A stretch of 64,000 nucleotides of DNA from Vicinamibacterales bacterium (GTDB lineage Bacteria; Acidobacteriota; Vicinamibacteria; Vicinamibacterales; 2-12-FULL-66-21), in contig DASSPH010000016.1 in assembly GCA_035699745.1 (NCBI GenBank), forward strand, positions 26,101 to 90,100, in the 5' to 3' direction. The notes under the pieces are model-generated. The model had not been told where the DNA came from. It made no database searches and saw only the letters and a list, made by a program, of their open reading frames with translations. A program made the position numbers and the translations under genes. Positions 1 to 8,155 of this stretch are shown piece by piece; position 1 is the first letter of the stretch; every line of letters begins with the position of its first letter.

Positions 1-189
1 GACATGGACCCGTTCGGCCGCCGACGGCGCAATGCCGAGAGCGCGCGCGAGCGCCGCTGCGTCAGGCGCATGCTCGTCCAGCGCGCGCAGCGCCGTCGCG
101 CCCAGCCGCGAGGCCGTGTCCGCCTTGAACAGATGCGCGCCGCCATACACCGTGTGAATCGGCTGCCGCCGATGGGCTGAGTGGTCCAC
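1..189 (-). CDS. DUF6986-like (HpcH/HpaI aldolase-type) protein, N-terminal part
   Basis: The reverse strand carries an open frame that runs off the left edge of the window; about 63 N-terminal residues are visible. It contains RQPIHTVYGGAHLFKADTA followed by a helix ending ALARALGIAPS. This resembles the N-terminus of the DUF6986 family, relatives of HpcH/HpaI aldolase sometimes annotated as phosphoenolpyruvate kinase or aldolase. The catalytic part lies outside the window. GTG at 189 is the chosen start, with GTG 204 and TTG 210 as alternatives; an in-frame stop lies just upstream. The gene is divergent from the molybdoenzyme operon. The family assignment is from memory of the motif, so moderate confidence. 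Confidence 0.45.
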   Translation of the reverse strand, partial: MDHSAHRRQPIHTVYGGAHLFKADTASRLGATALRALDEHAPDAAALARALGIAPSAAERVHV

Positions 190-212
190 CGTATCAACGT
201 ACACCAGCAAGC

Positions 213-228
213 CCGGCCTTTAGGCCGG
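213..228. promoter_or_regulatory. Perfect 16-bp palindrome between divergent genes
   Basis: CCGGCCTTTAGGCCGG reads the same on both strands. It lies between the start of the divergent DUF6986-like gene and the -10-like hexamer of the molybdoenzyme operon, roughly where that promoter's -35 would be. It could be an operator serving both directions or a short hairpin. No regulator gene is adjacent. Confidence 0.3.
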
Positions 229-236
229 CGTGACGG

Positions 237-242
237 TAGAAT
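237..242 (+). promoter_or_regulatory. Putative -10 element (TAGAAT), molybdoenzyme operon
   Basis: TAGAAT lies 7 nt before the GTG start at 250, so a sigma-70-type start of transcription would fall on or next to the start codon. No clear Shine-Dalgarno sequence is present. The same arrangement recurs upstream of several other genes here. Confidence 0.4.
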
Positions 243-249
243 CACCATC

Positions 250-2481
250 GTGGAGCCTCCCCAGATCGGCCGCCCCGTCCGCCGCAAGGAAGGGCGCGCG
301 AAAGTCACCGGCGAGGCCGTCTACGTCGACGACCTGTCGCCGGCCGGCGTGCTGCACGGCGTCACCGTCCGCAGCCCGGCCGCTCGCGGCCGCATCGCCG
401 GCCTCCGCTTCGATCCGCGCGTGCCCTGGGACGAGTTCGTCGTCGTGACCGCGGCAGACATCCCCGGCCGCAACCGCGTGACGCTGATCACCGACGATCA
501 GCCGTATCTCGCGTCCGACGCCGTCAATCATCCGGAAGAGCCGATCGCGCTCATCGCGCATCCCGACCGCGCCCGCGCCGACGACGCGCGACGTCACGTC
601 ACCGTCGAGATCGAGCCGCTCCCGGCGGTGTTGACGATCGACGACGCCCTCGCCGCGCGCGAGGTCATCTGGGGCACCGACAACGTGTTCAAGCGCTACG
701 CCGTCGTCAAAGGGGACGTCGACGCGGCGTTCGCATCCGGCGCGCTCATCGTCGAGGGGGAGTACGAAACCGGATCGCAGGAGCAGCTCTACATCGAGCC
801 GAACGGGATGCTGGCGATCGCCGATCGCGGCCGCGTCACCGTCTGGGGATCGATGCAGTGTCCGTACTACATCCACCACGCGCTCGCGGCGCTGTTCGGG
901 CTGCCCGAAAACCGCATCCGCGTGGTGCAGATGGAGACCGGGGGCGGGTTCGGCGGCAAGGAAGAGTATCCGTCCATGATCGCCGGGCATGCGGCGCTGC
1001 TCGCCTGGAAGTCCGGACGGCCGGTCAAGATGATCTACGGCCGCAGCGAAGACATGGCGGCGACGACGAAGCGGCATCCGTCGAGGACGAGACACCGCAC
1101 CGCCGTGTCGCCCGACGGAACGCTCCTCGCCATGGACATCGACTTCACGATCGACGGCGGCGCGTATTGCACGCTGTCGCCGGTCGTGCTGTCGCGCGGC
1201 ACGATCCACGCCGCCGGCCCGTACGCCTGTCCCAACGTGCGCGTCCAGGGACGCGCCGTCGCCACCAACGTGCCGCCGCACGGCGCGTTCCGCGGCTTCG
1301 GCGCGCCGCAGAGCCTGTTCGCGCTCGAGCGCCACATGGATCGCGTCGCCGCCGCCGCCGGCCTGTCGCCCGACGAGTTCCGCCGCCGCAACTTCATCCG
1401 CAGCGGCGATACCCTCGCCGTCGGTCAGACGATCGCGGAGCCGGTGAACCTGTCCGGCCTGCTCGATCGGGCGATGGCGGTGTCCGGCTACCGCAAGAAG
1501 CGCGAGCGGTTCGCGCGCGAGAACGACGGCCGCACCGTCAAGAAGGGGATCGGCCTCGCGAGCTTCATGCACGGCGCCGGCTTCACCGGCTCCGGTGAAG
1601 TGCACCTGCAGTCGGCCGCGTCGGTCGAAGCGACGCACGAAGGAGGAATCCGCGTGCTGGCGGCCAGCACCGAGATCGGGCAGGGAACGAACACGATCTT
1701 CTCCCAGATCGCCGCCGAGGCGCTGGGCATCGACTGCGACGACGTCGAGGTCGTGCAGCCTGACACCTCCGTCGTTCCCGACAGCGGCCCCACCGTCGCG
1801 TCCCGCACCTGCATGGTCGTCGGCAAGCTGGTGGAATCGGCCGCCACCGCGCTGAAGCATTCGCTGGTGGATGCCGGGCTGCTGCCGGCGACCTACACGC
1901 GCGCCGAGTTCCACGCCGCCTGCCGCCGCTACGTCGCCGCGTTCGGCAACCTCCGCCACACCAGCCACTACAAGCCGCCCGCGGGACTCAGGTGGGACGA
2001 CGAGCGGTACCTCGGTGACGCGTACGGCACGTACGGCTGGGCGGTGTACGTCGCCGAGGTGTCCGTGGACATGACGACCTGGGAGACGCGCGTCGACGAC
2101 TTCGTCGCCGTGCAGGAAGTCGGACGCGTCATCAATCCGACGCTGGCCGCGGGGCAGATCGAAGGCGGCGTGGCGCAGGGCATCGGCTGGGCCCTCTACG
2201 AGGACGTCGTGTGGCGCGACGGCCGGATGGCGAATGCGCAGATGACGAACTACATCATCCCGACGTCGCTCGACCTGCCGGAGATCCGCGTCTACTTCGA
2301 CGAGGTGCCGTACCGGCACGGCCCCGGCGGCGCCAAGGGGATCGGCGAGCTGCCGATGGACGGTCCGGCGCCGGCGATCTTCAACGCCGTGGCGCATGCG
2401 ACGGGCGTCGACGTGCGGCGGCTGCCGCTGACGCCGGAGCGTCTCATGATGGCGGCGGAACCGGCGGACGCGCGCGTATGA
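250..2481 (+). CDS. Xanthine dehydrogenase family, molybdopterin-binding large subunit
   Basis: This 743-residue protein is the molybdenum-cofactor catalytic subunit of a xanthine dehydrogenase/aldehyde oxidoreductase-family hydroxylase. Visible family motifs are GGGFGGKEEYPSM (about residue 233), AFRGFGAPQ (about 346, of xanthine-dehydrogenase type rather than the CO dehydrogenase AYxCSFR loop), EIGQGTNTIFSQIAAEALGI (about 475) and the C-terminal KGIGELP, which carries the catalytic glutamate. GTG 250 is chosen because similarity begins at EPPQIGRPV; the frame is open further upstream to 181 without a better signal. It overlaps the next gene by ATGA, and the 2Fe-2S and FAD subunits follow. 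The substrate (purine or aldehyde) cannot be told from sequence alone. Confidence 0.93.
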   Translation: MEPPQIGRPVRRKEGRAKVTGEAVYVDDLSPAGVLHGVTVRSPAARGRIAGLRFDPRVPWDEFVVVTAADIPGRNRVTLITDDQPYLASDAVNHPEEPIALIAHPDRARADDARRHVTVEIEPLPAVLTIDDALAAREVIWGTDNVFKRYAVVKGDVDAAFASGALIVEGEYETGSQEQLYIEPNGMLAIADRGRVTVWGSMQCPYYIHHALAALFGLPENRIRVVQMETGGGFGGKEEYPSMIAGHAALLAWKSGRPVKMIYGRSEDMAATTKRHPSRTRHRTAVSPDGTLLAMDIDFTIDGGAYCTLSPVVLSRGTIHAAGPYACPNVRVQGRAVATNVPPHGAFRGFGAPQSLFALERHMDRVAAAAGLSPDEFRRRNFIRSGDTLAVGQTIAEPVNLSGLLDRAMAVSGYRKKRERFARENDGRTVKKGIGLASFMHGAGFTGSGEVHLQSAASVEATHEGGIRVLAASTEIGQGTNTIFSQIAAEALGIDCDDVEVVQPDTSVVPDSGPTVASRTCMVVGKLVESAATALKHSLVDAGLLPATYTRAEFHAACRRYVAAFGNLRHTSHYKPPAGLRWDDERYLGDAYGTYGWAVYVAEVSVDMTTWETRVDDFVAVQEVGRVINPTLAAGQIEGGVAQGIGWALYEDVVWRDGRMANAQMTNYIIPTSLDLPEIRVYFDEVPYRHGPGGAKGIGELPMDGPAPAIFNAVAHATGVDVRRLPLTPERLMMAAEPADARV

Positions 2482-2939
2482 CCTCGCGCCTCAGATGCAC
2501 CATCAACGGGACGCCGTACGACCTCCAGGCGCACCCGATGACCCGGCTGCTCGACGTGATCCGCGGGCTCGGGCTCACCGGCACGAAGGAAGGCTGCGGC
2601 GAAGGGGAGTGCGGCGCCTGCGGCGTGCTGCTCGACGGCATGCTGGTGAACAGCTGTCTGACGCCGGCCGCGCATGCGGCCGGCGCGTCGATCACCACGA
2701 TCGAAGGGCTCGCCTCCGGCGACACGCTGCACGAAGTGCAGGAGGCGTTTCTCGAGCACGGCGGCGCGCAGTGCGGCATCTGCACGCCCGGCATGGTGCT
2801 GGCCGCGCACGAACTGCTGTCGCGCAACCCCGAGCCGACCGAGGACGAGATCCATGCCGCGCTGGCCGGAAACCTGTGCCGGTGCACCGGCTACCTGCGC
2901 ATCTTCGAGGCGGTGCTCGAAGCGTCACGCCGGCAATGA
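2478..2939 (+). CDS. Xanthine dehydrogenase family, 2Fe-2S subunit
   Basis: This 153-residue protein transfers electrons from the molybdenum site to FAD. The N-terminal plant-ferredoxin-like domain shows CGEGECGACGVLLDG with a further cysteine in NSCLTP. The C-terminal four-helix domain shows GAQCGICTPGM and NLCRCTGY, so both [2Fe-2S] clusters appear complete. Length is normal for the family. Start and stop codons overlap both neighbours (ATGA), which indicates translational coupling within a three-subunit operon. Confidence 0.95.
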   Translation: MTSRLRCTINGTPYDLQAHPMTRLLDVIRGLGLTGTKEGCGEGECGACGVLLDGMLVNSCLTPAAHAAGASITTIEGLASGDTLHEVQEAFLEHGGAQCGICTPGMVLAAHELLSRNPEPTEDEIHAALAGNLCRCTGYLRIFEAVLEASRRQ

Positions 2940-3850
2940 TCCCGCGGCTCGAGGACTACGCGCTGACGGTGCCGGCGTCGCTGGGCGAGGCGCTCGACGA
3001 TCTCGCGCGGCACCCGGACGCGCGTCCGTTCGCCGGCGGCACCGATCTGATGGTCGTGCTCGAAGCAGGCCACCTGCCGCCGGGACGCTACGTCAGTCTG
3101 CAGCACTGCCGCGAGCTCCAGGGCATCGCCGACGGATCCAACGGCGGCGTCGCGATCGGCGCGCTCACCACCTACACGCAGATCCGCGACTCCGTCCGGC
3201 TCGCCCGCGACTACCCGCTGCTCGGCGCCGCGGCGAGAGAGACCGGCGGGATCGCGACGCAGAACCGCGGCACGATCGGCGGCAACATCGCCAACGCCTC
3301 GCCCGCCGCCGATACGCCGCCCGTGCTGCTCGTCTACGACGCGGAGCTGGAGATCGCGTCGGCCTCGGGCTCGCGCCGCGTTCCCTACGCCGGGTTCCAC
3401 CGCGGCTACAAGCAGATGGACCTCGCACCCGGCGAGCTGATCGCGCGCATCCATCTGCCGCCGCGGATCGGGACGCACGCGGCCTCGGGATTGTTCTCCG
3501 GCGCTGGCGAGGGAAGCGTCAGCTACTACCGCAAGGTCGGCACGCGCCGGGCGCAGGCGATCTCCAAGGTCTGTTTCGCCGGCACGATTCGAGTCGAAGC
3601 GGGCGCCGTGCAGGAGGTGCGGATCGCCCTCGGCAGCGTCGCGCCGACGGCGATCCGCGCCGTTCGGACCGAAGACGAGCTCCGCGGTCAGCCGCTCGAC
3701 ATGGACGCCGTTGCCGCGGCCGAGCGCACGCTTCTCTCGGAGATCGCGCCGATCGACGACCTGCGATCGACCGCGCGCTACCGCGCGCGCGTCGCCGCGA
3801 ACCTCCTCCGAGAGTTCCTCGGCCGCGCCGCGGGTCAGGAGCCGGGATAG
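2936..3850 (+). CDS. Xanthine dehydrogenase family, FAD-binding subunit
   Basis: This 304-residue medium subunit belongs to the CoxM/XdhB FAD-binding family. The FAD motifs are RPFAGGTDLMVVLEAG (about residue 31) and TIGGNIANASPAADTPPVLL (about 111). The C-terminal CO-dehydrogenase-flavoprotein domain includes YRKVGTRRAQAISKVCFAG. It starts by ATGA overlap with the 2Fe-2S subunit and completes the L-S-M set. Its 3' end overlaps the convergent outer-membrane protein gene by 16 bp. Confidence 0.94.
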   Translation: MIPRLEDYALTVPASLGEALDDLARHPDARPFAGGTDLMVVLEAGHLPPGRYVSLQHCRELQGIADGSNGGVAIGALTTYTQIRDSVRLARDYPLLGAAARETGGIATQNRGTIGGNIANASPAADTPPVLLVYDAELEIASASGSRRVPYAGFHRGYKQMDLAPGELIARIHLPPRIGTHAASGLFSGAGEGSVSYYRKVGTRRAQAISKVCFAGTIRVEAGAVQEVRIALGSVAPTAIRAVRTEDELRGQPLDMDAVAAAERTLLSEIAPIDDLRSTARYRARVAANLLREFLGRAAGQEPG

Positions 3851-4374
3851 AAGACGACGCCGATCCCGGCGCGCGTCCCCCAGCCGTGCGCGGTGCCTTC
3901 GGTCGAGAACGCCACCGTGTCCGTCTTCAACCGCGAGTAGCTGAATCCGACCTCTCCGAACACGCCGAAGCGCCGGTTGGGCGTGTACTGGGCGCCGAAC
4001 GATCCGGAGACGCCCCACGCGTTCGCCGTCCGGGTGGTATCCCCGCCGATCGCCGTCTCGACGGAGAAGCTGCTGCGCTGATAGGTGAGGCGGGGACTGA
4101 AGTAGGTCCGGACGTTCTCCGCCTCGCCCATGTAGATCAGCGCGCTCACCCCGGTGCCCAGCGTCCACGAGCTCGAATCCCCTGGATCGGTGGACGACCC
4201 GCTGAAACTCAGATCCGGACGGATCGCGACGGTGTCGGTCGCGTGCCACAGCACGCCGATCGACGCCGGGAAACCCATGGTGATGCCAACGTCCCCGCGC
4301 TCCTGCGCGCTCGCCGCGGCCACCGCGAGTCCGCTGCACAACATCATTGATGGAAGAATCCGGCTGATGCGCAT
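3835..4374 (-). CDS. Small outer-membrane beta-barrel protein
   Basis: This 179-residue protein begins with a clear signal peptide (MRISRILPSMMLCSGLAVAAASAQ, cleaved near residue 24). It continues as alternating beta-strand sequence rich in aromatic and glycine residues and ends in VVFYPGS. The pattern fits an eight-stranded barrel of the OmpA/OmpW-like or porin-family type. AGAGGAGG stands 8 nt before the ATG, one of the clearer ribosome sites in the window. Function unknown; the gene stands alone and converges on the molybdoenzyme operon. Confidence 0.7.
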   Translation of the reverse strand: MRISRILPSMMLCSGLAVAAASAQERGDVGITMGFPASIGVLWHATDTVAIRPDLSFSGSSTDPGDSSSWTLGTGVSALIYMGEAENVRTYFSPRLTYQRSSFSVETAIGGDTTRTANAWGVSGSFGAQYTPNRRFGVFGEVGFSYSRLKTDTVAFSTEGTAHGWGTRAGIGVVFYPGS

Positions 4375-4447
4375 TCGATACGCCTCCTCTGTTGTCTACG
4401 ACGGATACGCCACGAGCACGGTTTGGCGTTTCGTCACATTTGTGTCG

Positions 4448-4453
4448 GTATAA
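4448..4453 (+). promoter_or_regulatory. Perfect -10 element (TATAAT) ahead of lipoprotein gene
   Basis: A consensus TATAAT lies 11 nt before the TTG at 4465. A weak -35-like TTGGCG is at 4423-4428 with a 19-nt spacer. The expected leader is only a few nucleotides, so translation may be nearly leaderless. Confidence 0.5.
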
Positions 4454-4464
4454 TCCGAACACCG

Positions 4465-5097
4465 TTGAGGAGCCTGTCAGTCCCCGTCCTGCTTTGCGCG
4501 GCACTCGCCTGCCCCGCGTGCTCCGATTCGGGGCACGCCCGCGCCAGGGAGACCACCCGCCCCACCTACGACAAGGCGACAGGCAGGCTGAAAGAGCTCA
4601 CCTACGACGCCAACCGGAACGGCACGATCGACACGTGGACGGAGATGGACGGCGCCCGTCCCGTGCGATCGCGGATCGATCGCGACGAAGACGGACGGAT
4701 CGACCGCTGGGAGTATTACGACGCGTCCGGCGCCCTCGCGAAGGTCGGATTCTCGCGCCGTCAGAGCGGCGCGCCTGACGCGTGGGCCTTCTCAGGGCCG
4801 GACGGCGAGGTCGAGCGGGTCGAGAGCTCGTCGACCGGCGACGAGGCGAAGATCGATCGCCGCGAGTTCTACGCGCGCGGCGCCATCACGCGATCCGAGG
4901 CGGACACCAACGCCGACGGCCGCGTCGATCAATGGGAAACCTACGAAAGCGGCGTCGTCAAGACGGTCGCGCGCGACGAGAACGCCGACGGCCGCCCCGA
5001 TCGCCGGCTCACATACGGCGCCGGCGGCGCGCTGGTGTCGATCGAGTCCGACCCCGATCCATCCGGATCGTTCCGCAAGCGGGTCATCGTCCGTTGA
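4465..5097 (+). CDS. Putative lipoprotein with EF-hand-like calcium-loop repeats
   Basis: Starting at TTG 4465 gives a 210-residue protein. Its N-terminus, MRSLSVPVLLCAALACPACS, is a signal peptide with lipobox-like cysteines; no ATG or GTG gives a better start. The mature part has repeated loops of the form DxNxDGxxD followed by aromatic-rich strands: DANRNGTIDTW, DRDEDGRIDRWEYYD, DTNADGRVDQWETYE and DENADGRPDRR. These match the spacing of EF-hand/dockerin calcium loops. A surface or periplasmic calcium-binding role is inferred. The role is unknown. It lies directly upstream of wecB with an 8-nt gap. Confidence 0.65.
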   Translation: MRSLSVPVLLCAALACPACSDSGHARARETTRPTYDKATGRLKELTYDANRNGTIDTWTEMDGARPVRSRIDRDEDGRIDRWEYYDASGALAKVGFSRRQSGAPDAWAFSGPDGEVERVESSSTGDEAKIDRREFYARGAITRSEADTNADGRVDQWETYESGVVKTVARDENADGRPDRRLTYGAGGALVSIESDPDPSGSFRKRVIVR

Positions 5098-5105
5098 GAG
5101 GGACA

Positions 5106-6194
5106 TTGTCAGCCAAGATTCTGCACGTCGTCGGAGCACGTCCGAATTTCATGAAGGTCGCGCCCGTGTTCCGGGCGCTCGCGGCACGGGGCGTGCCCCA
5201 GAGCGTCGTCCACACCGGCCAGCACTACGACGCGGTGATGTCCGACAACATCCTGCGCGAGCTCGGACAGCCCGAGCCCGACGTCAATCTCGGCGTCGGG
5301 TCCGGCACGCACGCGCAGCAGACCGGGCAGGTCATGATCGCCATGGAGGCGCACATGACGGAACATCGTCCGGACGTGCTCCTGGTGTACGGCGACGTCA
5401 ATTCGACGATGGCGGCCACCCTCGTCGCGGCAAAGCTCGGGGTGCCGGTCGGCCACGTCGAAGCCGGGCTCCGGTCCGGCGATCGATCGATGCCCGAGGA
5501 GATCAATCGGCTGGTGACCGACCGGCTGTCGCGGTGGCTGCTGACCCCGTCCTCCGACGGCGACGCGAACCTGATCGCCGAAGGCGTGGATCCGGCGTCG
5601 ATCCACCGCGTCGGCAACGTGATGATCGACACCTTGATCCGGCTCCTGCCGGTTGCGGACGGCGAGGCGCAGCTCCGGCAGTTCGATCTGCTGCGCGGCA
5701 GCGGCGCGCGGCCGTTCGTGCTGGTCACCCTCCATCGCCCTTCCAACGTCGACGACCCGCAGGTGCTCGCGCGGCTGATGGCCGCGCTCGAGAACATCGC
5801 GAAGCAGGCGCCGGTGATCTTCCCGGTGCACCCGCGCACGCGCGAGCGGATCGCGCGGTTCTCCATTCCGCACGAACGCACGGTTCTCTCCGAGCCGCTG
5901 ACCTACCTGCCGTTTCTCGGCCTGCAGCGGCACGCGGCGGTGGTCGTCACCGACTCGGGCGGAATTCAGGAAGAGACCACCTATCTCGGCATTCCCTGTC
6001 TGACGATGCGGGCGAACACCGAGCGGCCGATCACGGTCACGGTCGGCACCAATCAACTGCTCGGCAGCGACACGGTGAAGCTGCAGCGCGAAGTGCAGCG
6101 CGTGCTCGAGGGGAACGGCAAGCAGGGACGCGTGCCGGAGCTGTGGGACGGCCGCGCCGGCGAGCGGATCGCGGATGTCCTGACGACGATGTGA
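5106..6194 (+). CDS. wecB: UDP-N-acetylglucosamine 2-epimerase (non-hydrolysing)
   Basis: This 362-residue cytoplasmic enzyme interconverts UDP-GlcNAc and UDP-ManNAc for surface polysaccharides. Typical segments are VVGARPNFMKVAPVFRAL at the N-terminus, HTGQHYD, GDVNSTMAATLVAAKLG, HVEAGLRSGDRSMPEEINR, TLHRPSNVDD and DSGGIQEETTYLGIPCLTMR, with the expected catalytic Asp, Glu and His residues. The TTG at 5106 follows a GAGAGGG ribosome site and starts just before the conserved KILHVVGARPN. The product could feed the glycosyltransferases of the large locus 25 kb downstream; that link is inference. Confidence 0.92.
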   Translation: MSAKILHVVGARPNFMKVAPVFRALAARGVPQSVVHTGQHYDAVMSDNILRELGQPEPDVNLGVGSGTHAQQTGQVMIAMEAHMTEHRPDVLLVYGDVNSTMAATLVAAKLGVPVGHVEAGLRSGDRSMPEEINRLVTDRLSRWLLTPSSDGDANLIAEGVDPASIHRVGNVMIDTLIRLLPVADGEAQLRQFDLLRGSGARPFVLVTLHRPSNVDDPQVLARLMAALENIAKQAPVIFPVHPRTRERIARFSIPHERTVLSEPLTYLPFLGLQRHAAVVVTDSGGIQEETTYLGIPCLTMRANTERPITVTVGTNQLLGSDTVKLQREVQRVLEGNGKQGRVPELWDGRAGERIADVLTTM

Positions 6195-6208
6195 GCGATG
6201 ATTAGGGC

Positions 6209-7102
6209 ATGGCCGATCCCATCGATCCCCGGGTAGACATCGGGCACGTCCACCTCAAGGTCGCTGATCTCGACCGCGCGCTGGCGTTCTATTCAGGCGT
6301 GCTCGGCTTCGAGCTCACGACACGGATGGGTCAGCAGGCCGCGTTCCTCAGTGCCGGCGGCTATCACCATCACATCGGACTGAATACCTGGGAGAGCCGG
6401 AACGGGTCTCCTCCGCCGCCGGGAGCGACCGGCCTGTACCACGTGGCGATCCGCTACCCGGATCGCGCCGCCCTGGCCCAGGCGCTGCGCCGTCTGGTCG
6501 ACGCGCGCATCCCGCTCGAAGGGGCATCCGATCACGGCGTCAGTGAAGCGCTGTATCTGCGCGATCCCGACGGCAACGGCCTCGAGCTCTATCGCGATCG
6601 CCCGCGCTCGGAGTGGCCGCGCGCGGCGGATGGATCGCTGCGCATGACGACGGAGCGGCTCGACGTGGATGCGCTGCTCGCCGAGGCGCAGGGAAGCCAT
6701 GCCCTGCCGCCGCCGGCGCGAACGCAGCTGGCGGAGCTGCGCACCCGCCTGCTGGCGCTGCACAAGGCGCTGCTGGACGACGCCAAGAGCGCCTACGAGA
6801 TGGATCGCGGCCGGATCGGATCGACCGGCGCGCTGCTGCAGCTGGTGATCCACGATCCGTGGTTCGCCTGGCTGCATCAGATTTCCGAGCTGATCGTCCG
6901 CATCGACGAGATGACGGCGCCGGACGCCAAGGCCACGGCGCAGGAAGCGCGCGCCGCCATCGAGCAGATCGATCGCCTGCTGATTCCGTCCGAGAGCGGC
7001 GAACCGTTCGCGCGGCGCTACTTCGAGGCCATCCAGCGGCAGCCCGCCGTCGTGCTGGCGCACGGGGACGTCAAGAAGCTGCTCAAGCAGTTCAACGGCT
7101 GA
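6209..7102 (+). CDS. VOC (glyoxalase/dioxygenase-like) protein fused to a helical domain
   Basis: The 297-residue product has two parts. Residues about 8-130 form a VOC domain: IGHVHLKVADLDRALAFY, GYHHHIGLNTW, GLYHVAIRYPD and RDPDGNGLELYRDRP. It resembles CatE-type extradiol dioxygenases, and His and Glu metal ligands are plausible. Residues about 150-297 are predicted all-helical, with ALHKALLDDAKSAYEMDRGR and LIHDPWFAWLHQISELIVRID. This C-terminal part looks like stand-alone uncharacterised proteins of about 140 residues. The reaction is unknown. The gene is 14 nt after wecB. Confidence 0.75.
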   Translation: MADPIDPRVDIGHVHLKVADLDRALAFYSGVLGFELTTRMGQQAAFLSAGGYHHHIGLNTWESRNGSPPPPGATGLYHVAIRYPDRAALAQALRRLVDARIPLEGASDHGVSEALYLRDPDGNGLELYRDRPRSEWPRAADGSLRMTTERLDVDALLAEAQGSHALPPPARTQLAELRTRLLALHKALLDDAKSAYEMDRGRIGSTGALLQLVIHDPWFAWLHQISELIVRIDEMTAPDAKATAQEARAAIEQIDRLLIPSESGEPFARRYFEAIQRQPAVVLAHGDVKKLLKQFNG

Positions 7103-7162
7103 GGTGCGGCGCGACTGAGGCGCTGGCACGCCGAGTGCTAACCTACCGCGGCGGAGGTGCTG

Positions 7163-8041
7163 ATGCGCTGGAGCGCCGGGGATCGCAGCAACATCGAGGA
7201 TTTGCGGGGCCGCTCGGGTGGACGCGGGATGATCCCGCTCGGCGTCGGCGGCCTCGGCATCGGCGGTTTCATCGTCATCCTGCTGCTCAGCATGTTCACC
7301 GGGGTGGACTTCTTTTCCATGCTGGGGGGCGGGGGCTCGTCACCGCCCGACTCCAGCGCGGTGGGCACTTCCGGCGGCGCGCCGGTGAGGACCACGCCGG
7401 CCGAGGAGCGGATGGTCGACATGGTGGATGCGATCGCGCGCGACGCGCAGCAGACCTGGACGGAGAAGCTCGGGTCCCGCTATCAACCGACGCGCGTGGT
7501 GCTCTTCCGCGACGCGATTCAGTCGGCGTGCGGCTATGCCGGCGCGGCGACCGGACCGTTCTATTGTCCCGGCGATCGCAAGGTCTATCTCGATCTCGGA
7601 TTCTTCGAGGAGCTGCAGCGGCGGTTCGGCGCCCCGGGTGACTTCGCGCAGGCGTACGTGCTGGCGCACGAGATCGGCCATCACGTCCAGGCGATCACCG
7701 GCGCCGAAGGGCAGGTCCGCCAGATGCAGCGTTCCGACCCGGGCAGCGCGAACGCGCTGTCGGTGCGGCTCGAGCTGCAGGCGGACTGCTACGCCGGGGT
7801 GTGGGGGCACGACGCGGCGAAGCCGGGGCGCGCCGCCGCCGGGAGCGTCGAGCTGGATCCGGGGGATCTCGAGGAAGCGCTCGGCGCGGCGGCCGCGATC
7901 GGGGACGACCGCCTGCAGAAGCTCGGCACCGGGCGCGTGATGCCGGAGAAGTTCACGCACGGATCGTCCGAACAGCGCATGACCTGGTTCAAGCGCGGCT
8001 TCGACTCCGGCGACCCGGGAGCCTGCGACACGTTCAGATAG
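7163..8041 (+). CDS. Neutral zinc metallopeptidase, YpfJ/KPN_02809 family
   Basis: This 292-residue protein has the family N-terminus MRWSAGDRSNIEDLRGRSGG. One membrane helix follows at about residues 28-45 (GGLGIGGFIVILLLSMF), then an extracytoplasmic peptidase-like domain with YVLAHEIGHHVQ (HExxH) near residue 170 and ELQADCYAGVWGHD carrying a further acidic ligand. Biological substrates of this family are not well defined. ATG 7163 is chosen over GTG 7157 because GGAGGT at 7153-7158 would serve as ribosome site and the family begins at MRW. Confidence 0.87.
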   Translation: MRWSAGDRSNIEDLRGRSGGRGMIPLGVGGLGIGGFIVILLLSMFTGVDFFSMLGGGGSSPPDSSAVGTSGGAPVRTTPAEERMVDMVDAIARDAQQTWTEKLGSRYQPTRVVLFRDAIQSACGYAGAATGPFYCPGDRKVYLDLGFFEELQRRFGAPGDFAQAYVLAHEIGHHVQAITGAEGQVRQMQRSDPGSANALSVRLELQADCYAGVWGHDAAKPGRAAAGSVELDPGDLEEALGAAAAIGDDRLQKLGTGRVMPEKFTHGSSEQRMTWFKRGFDSGDPGACDTFR

Positions 8042-8155
8042 CGGATCGCGGGCGAGGGAGTCCGGGGATGCGCACCTCGGATCAGTTAAGATCGCAGGAT
8101 TCAGAACGCCAAGCGATTCGATCGGTCGATCGTCGAAGGTCCCATCTCGCGCGCC

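Noticed and set aside
220..2397. Minus-strand open frame of about 725 codons opposite the molybdoenzyme large subunit
   Set aside because: Composition is that of an antisense shadow; the plus strand has clear xanthine dehydrogenase motifs.
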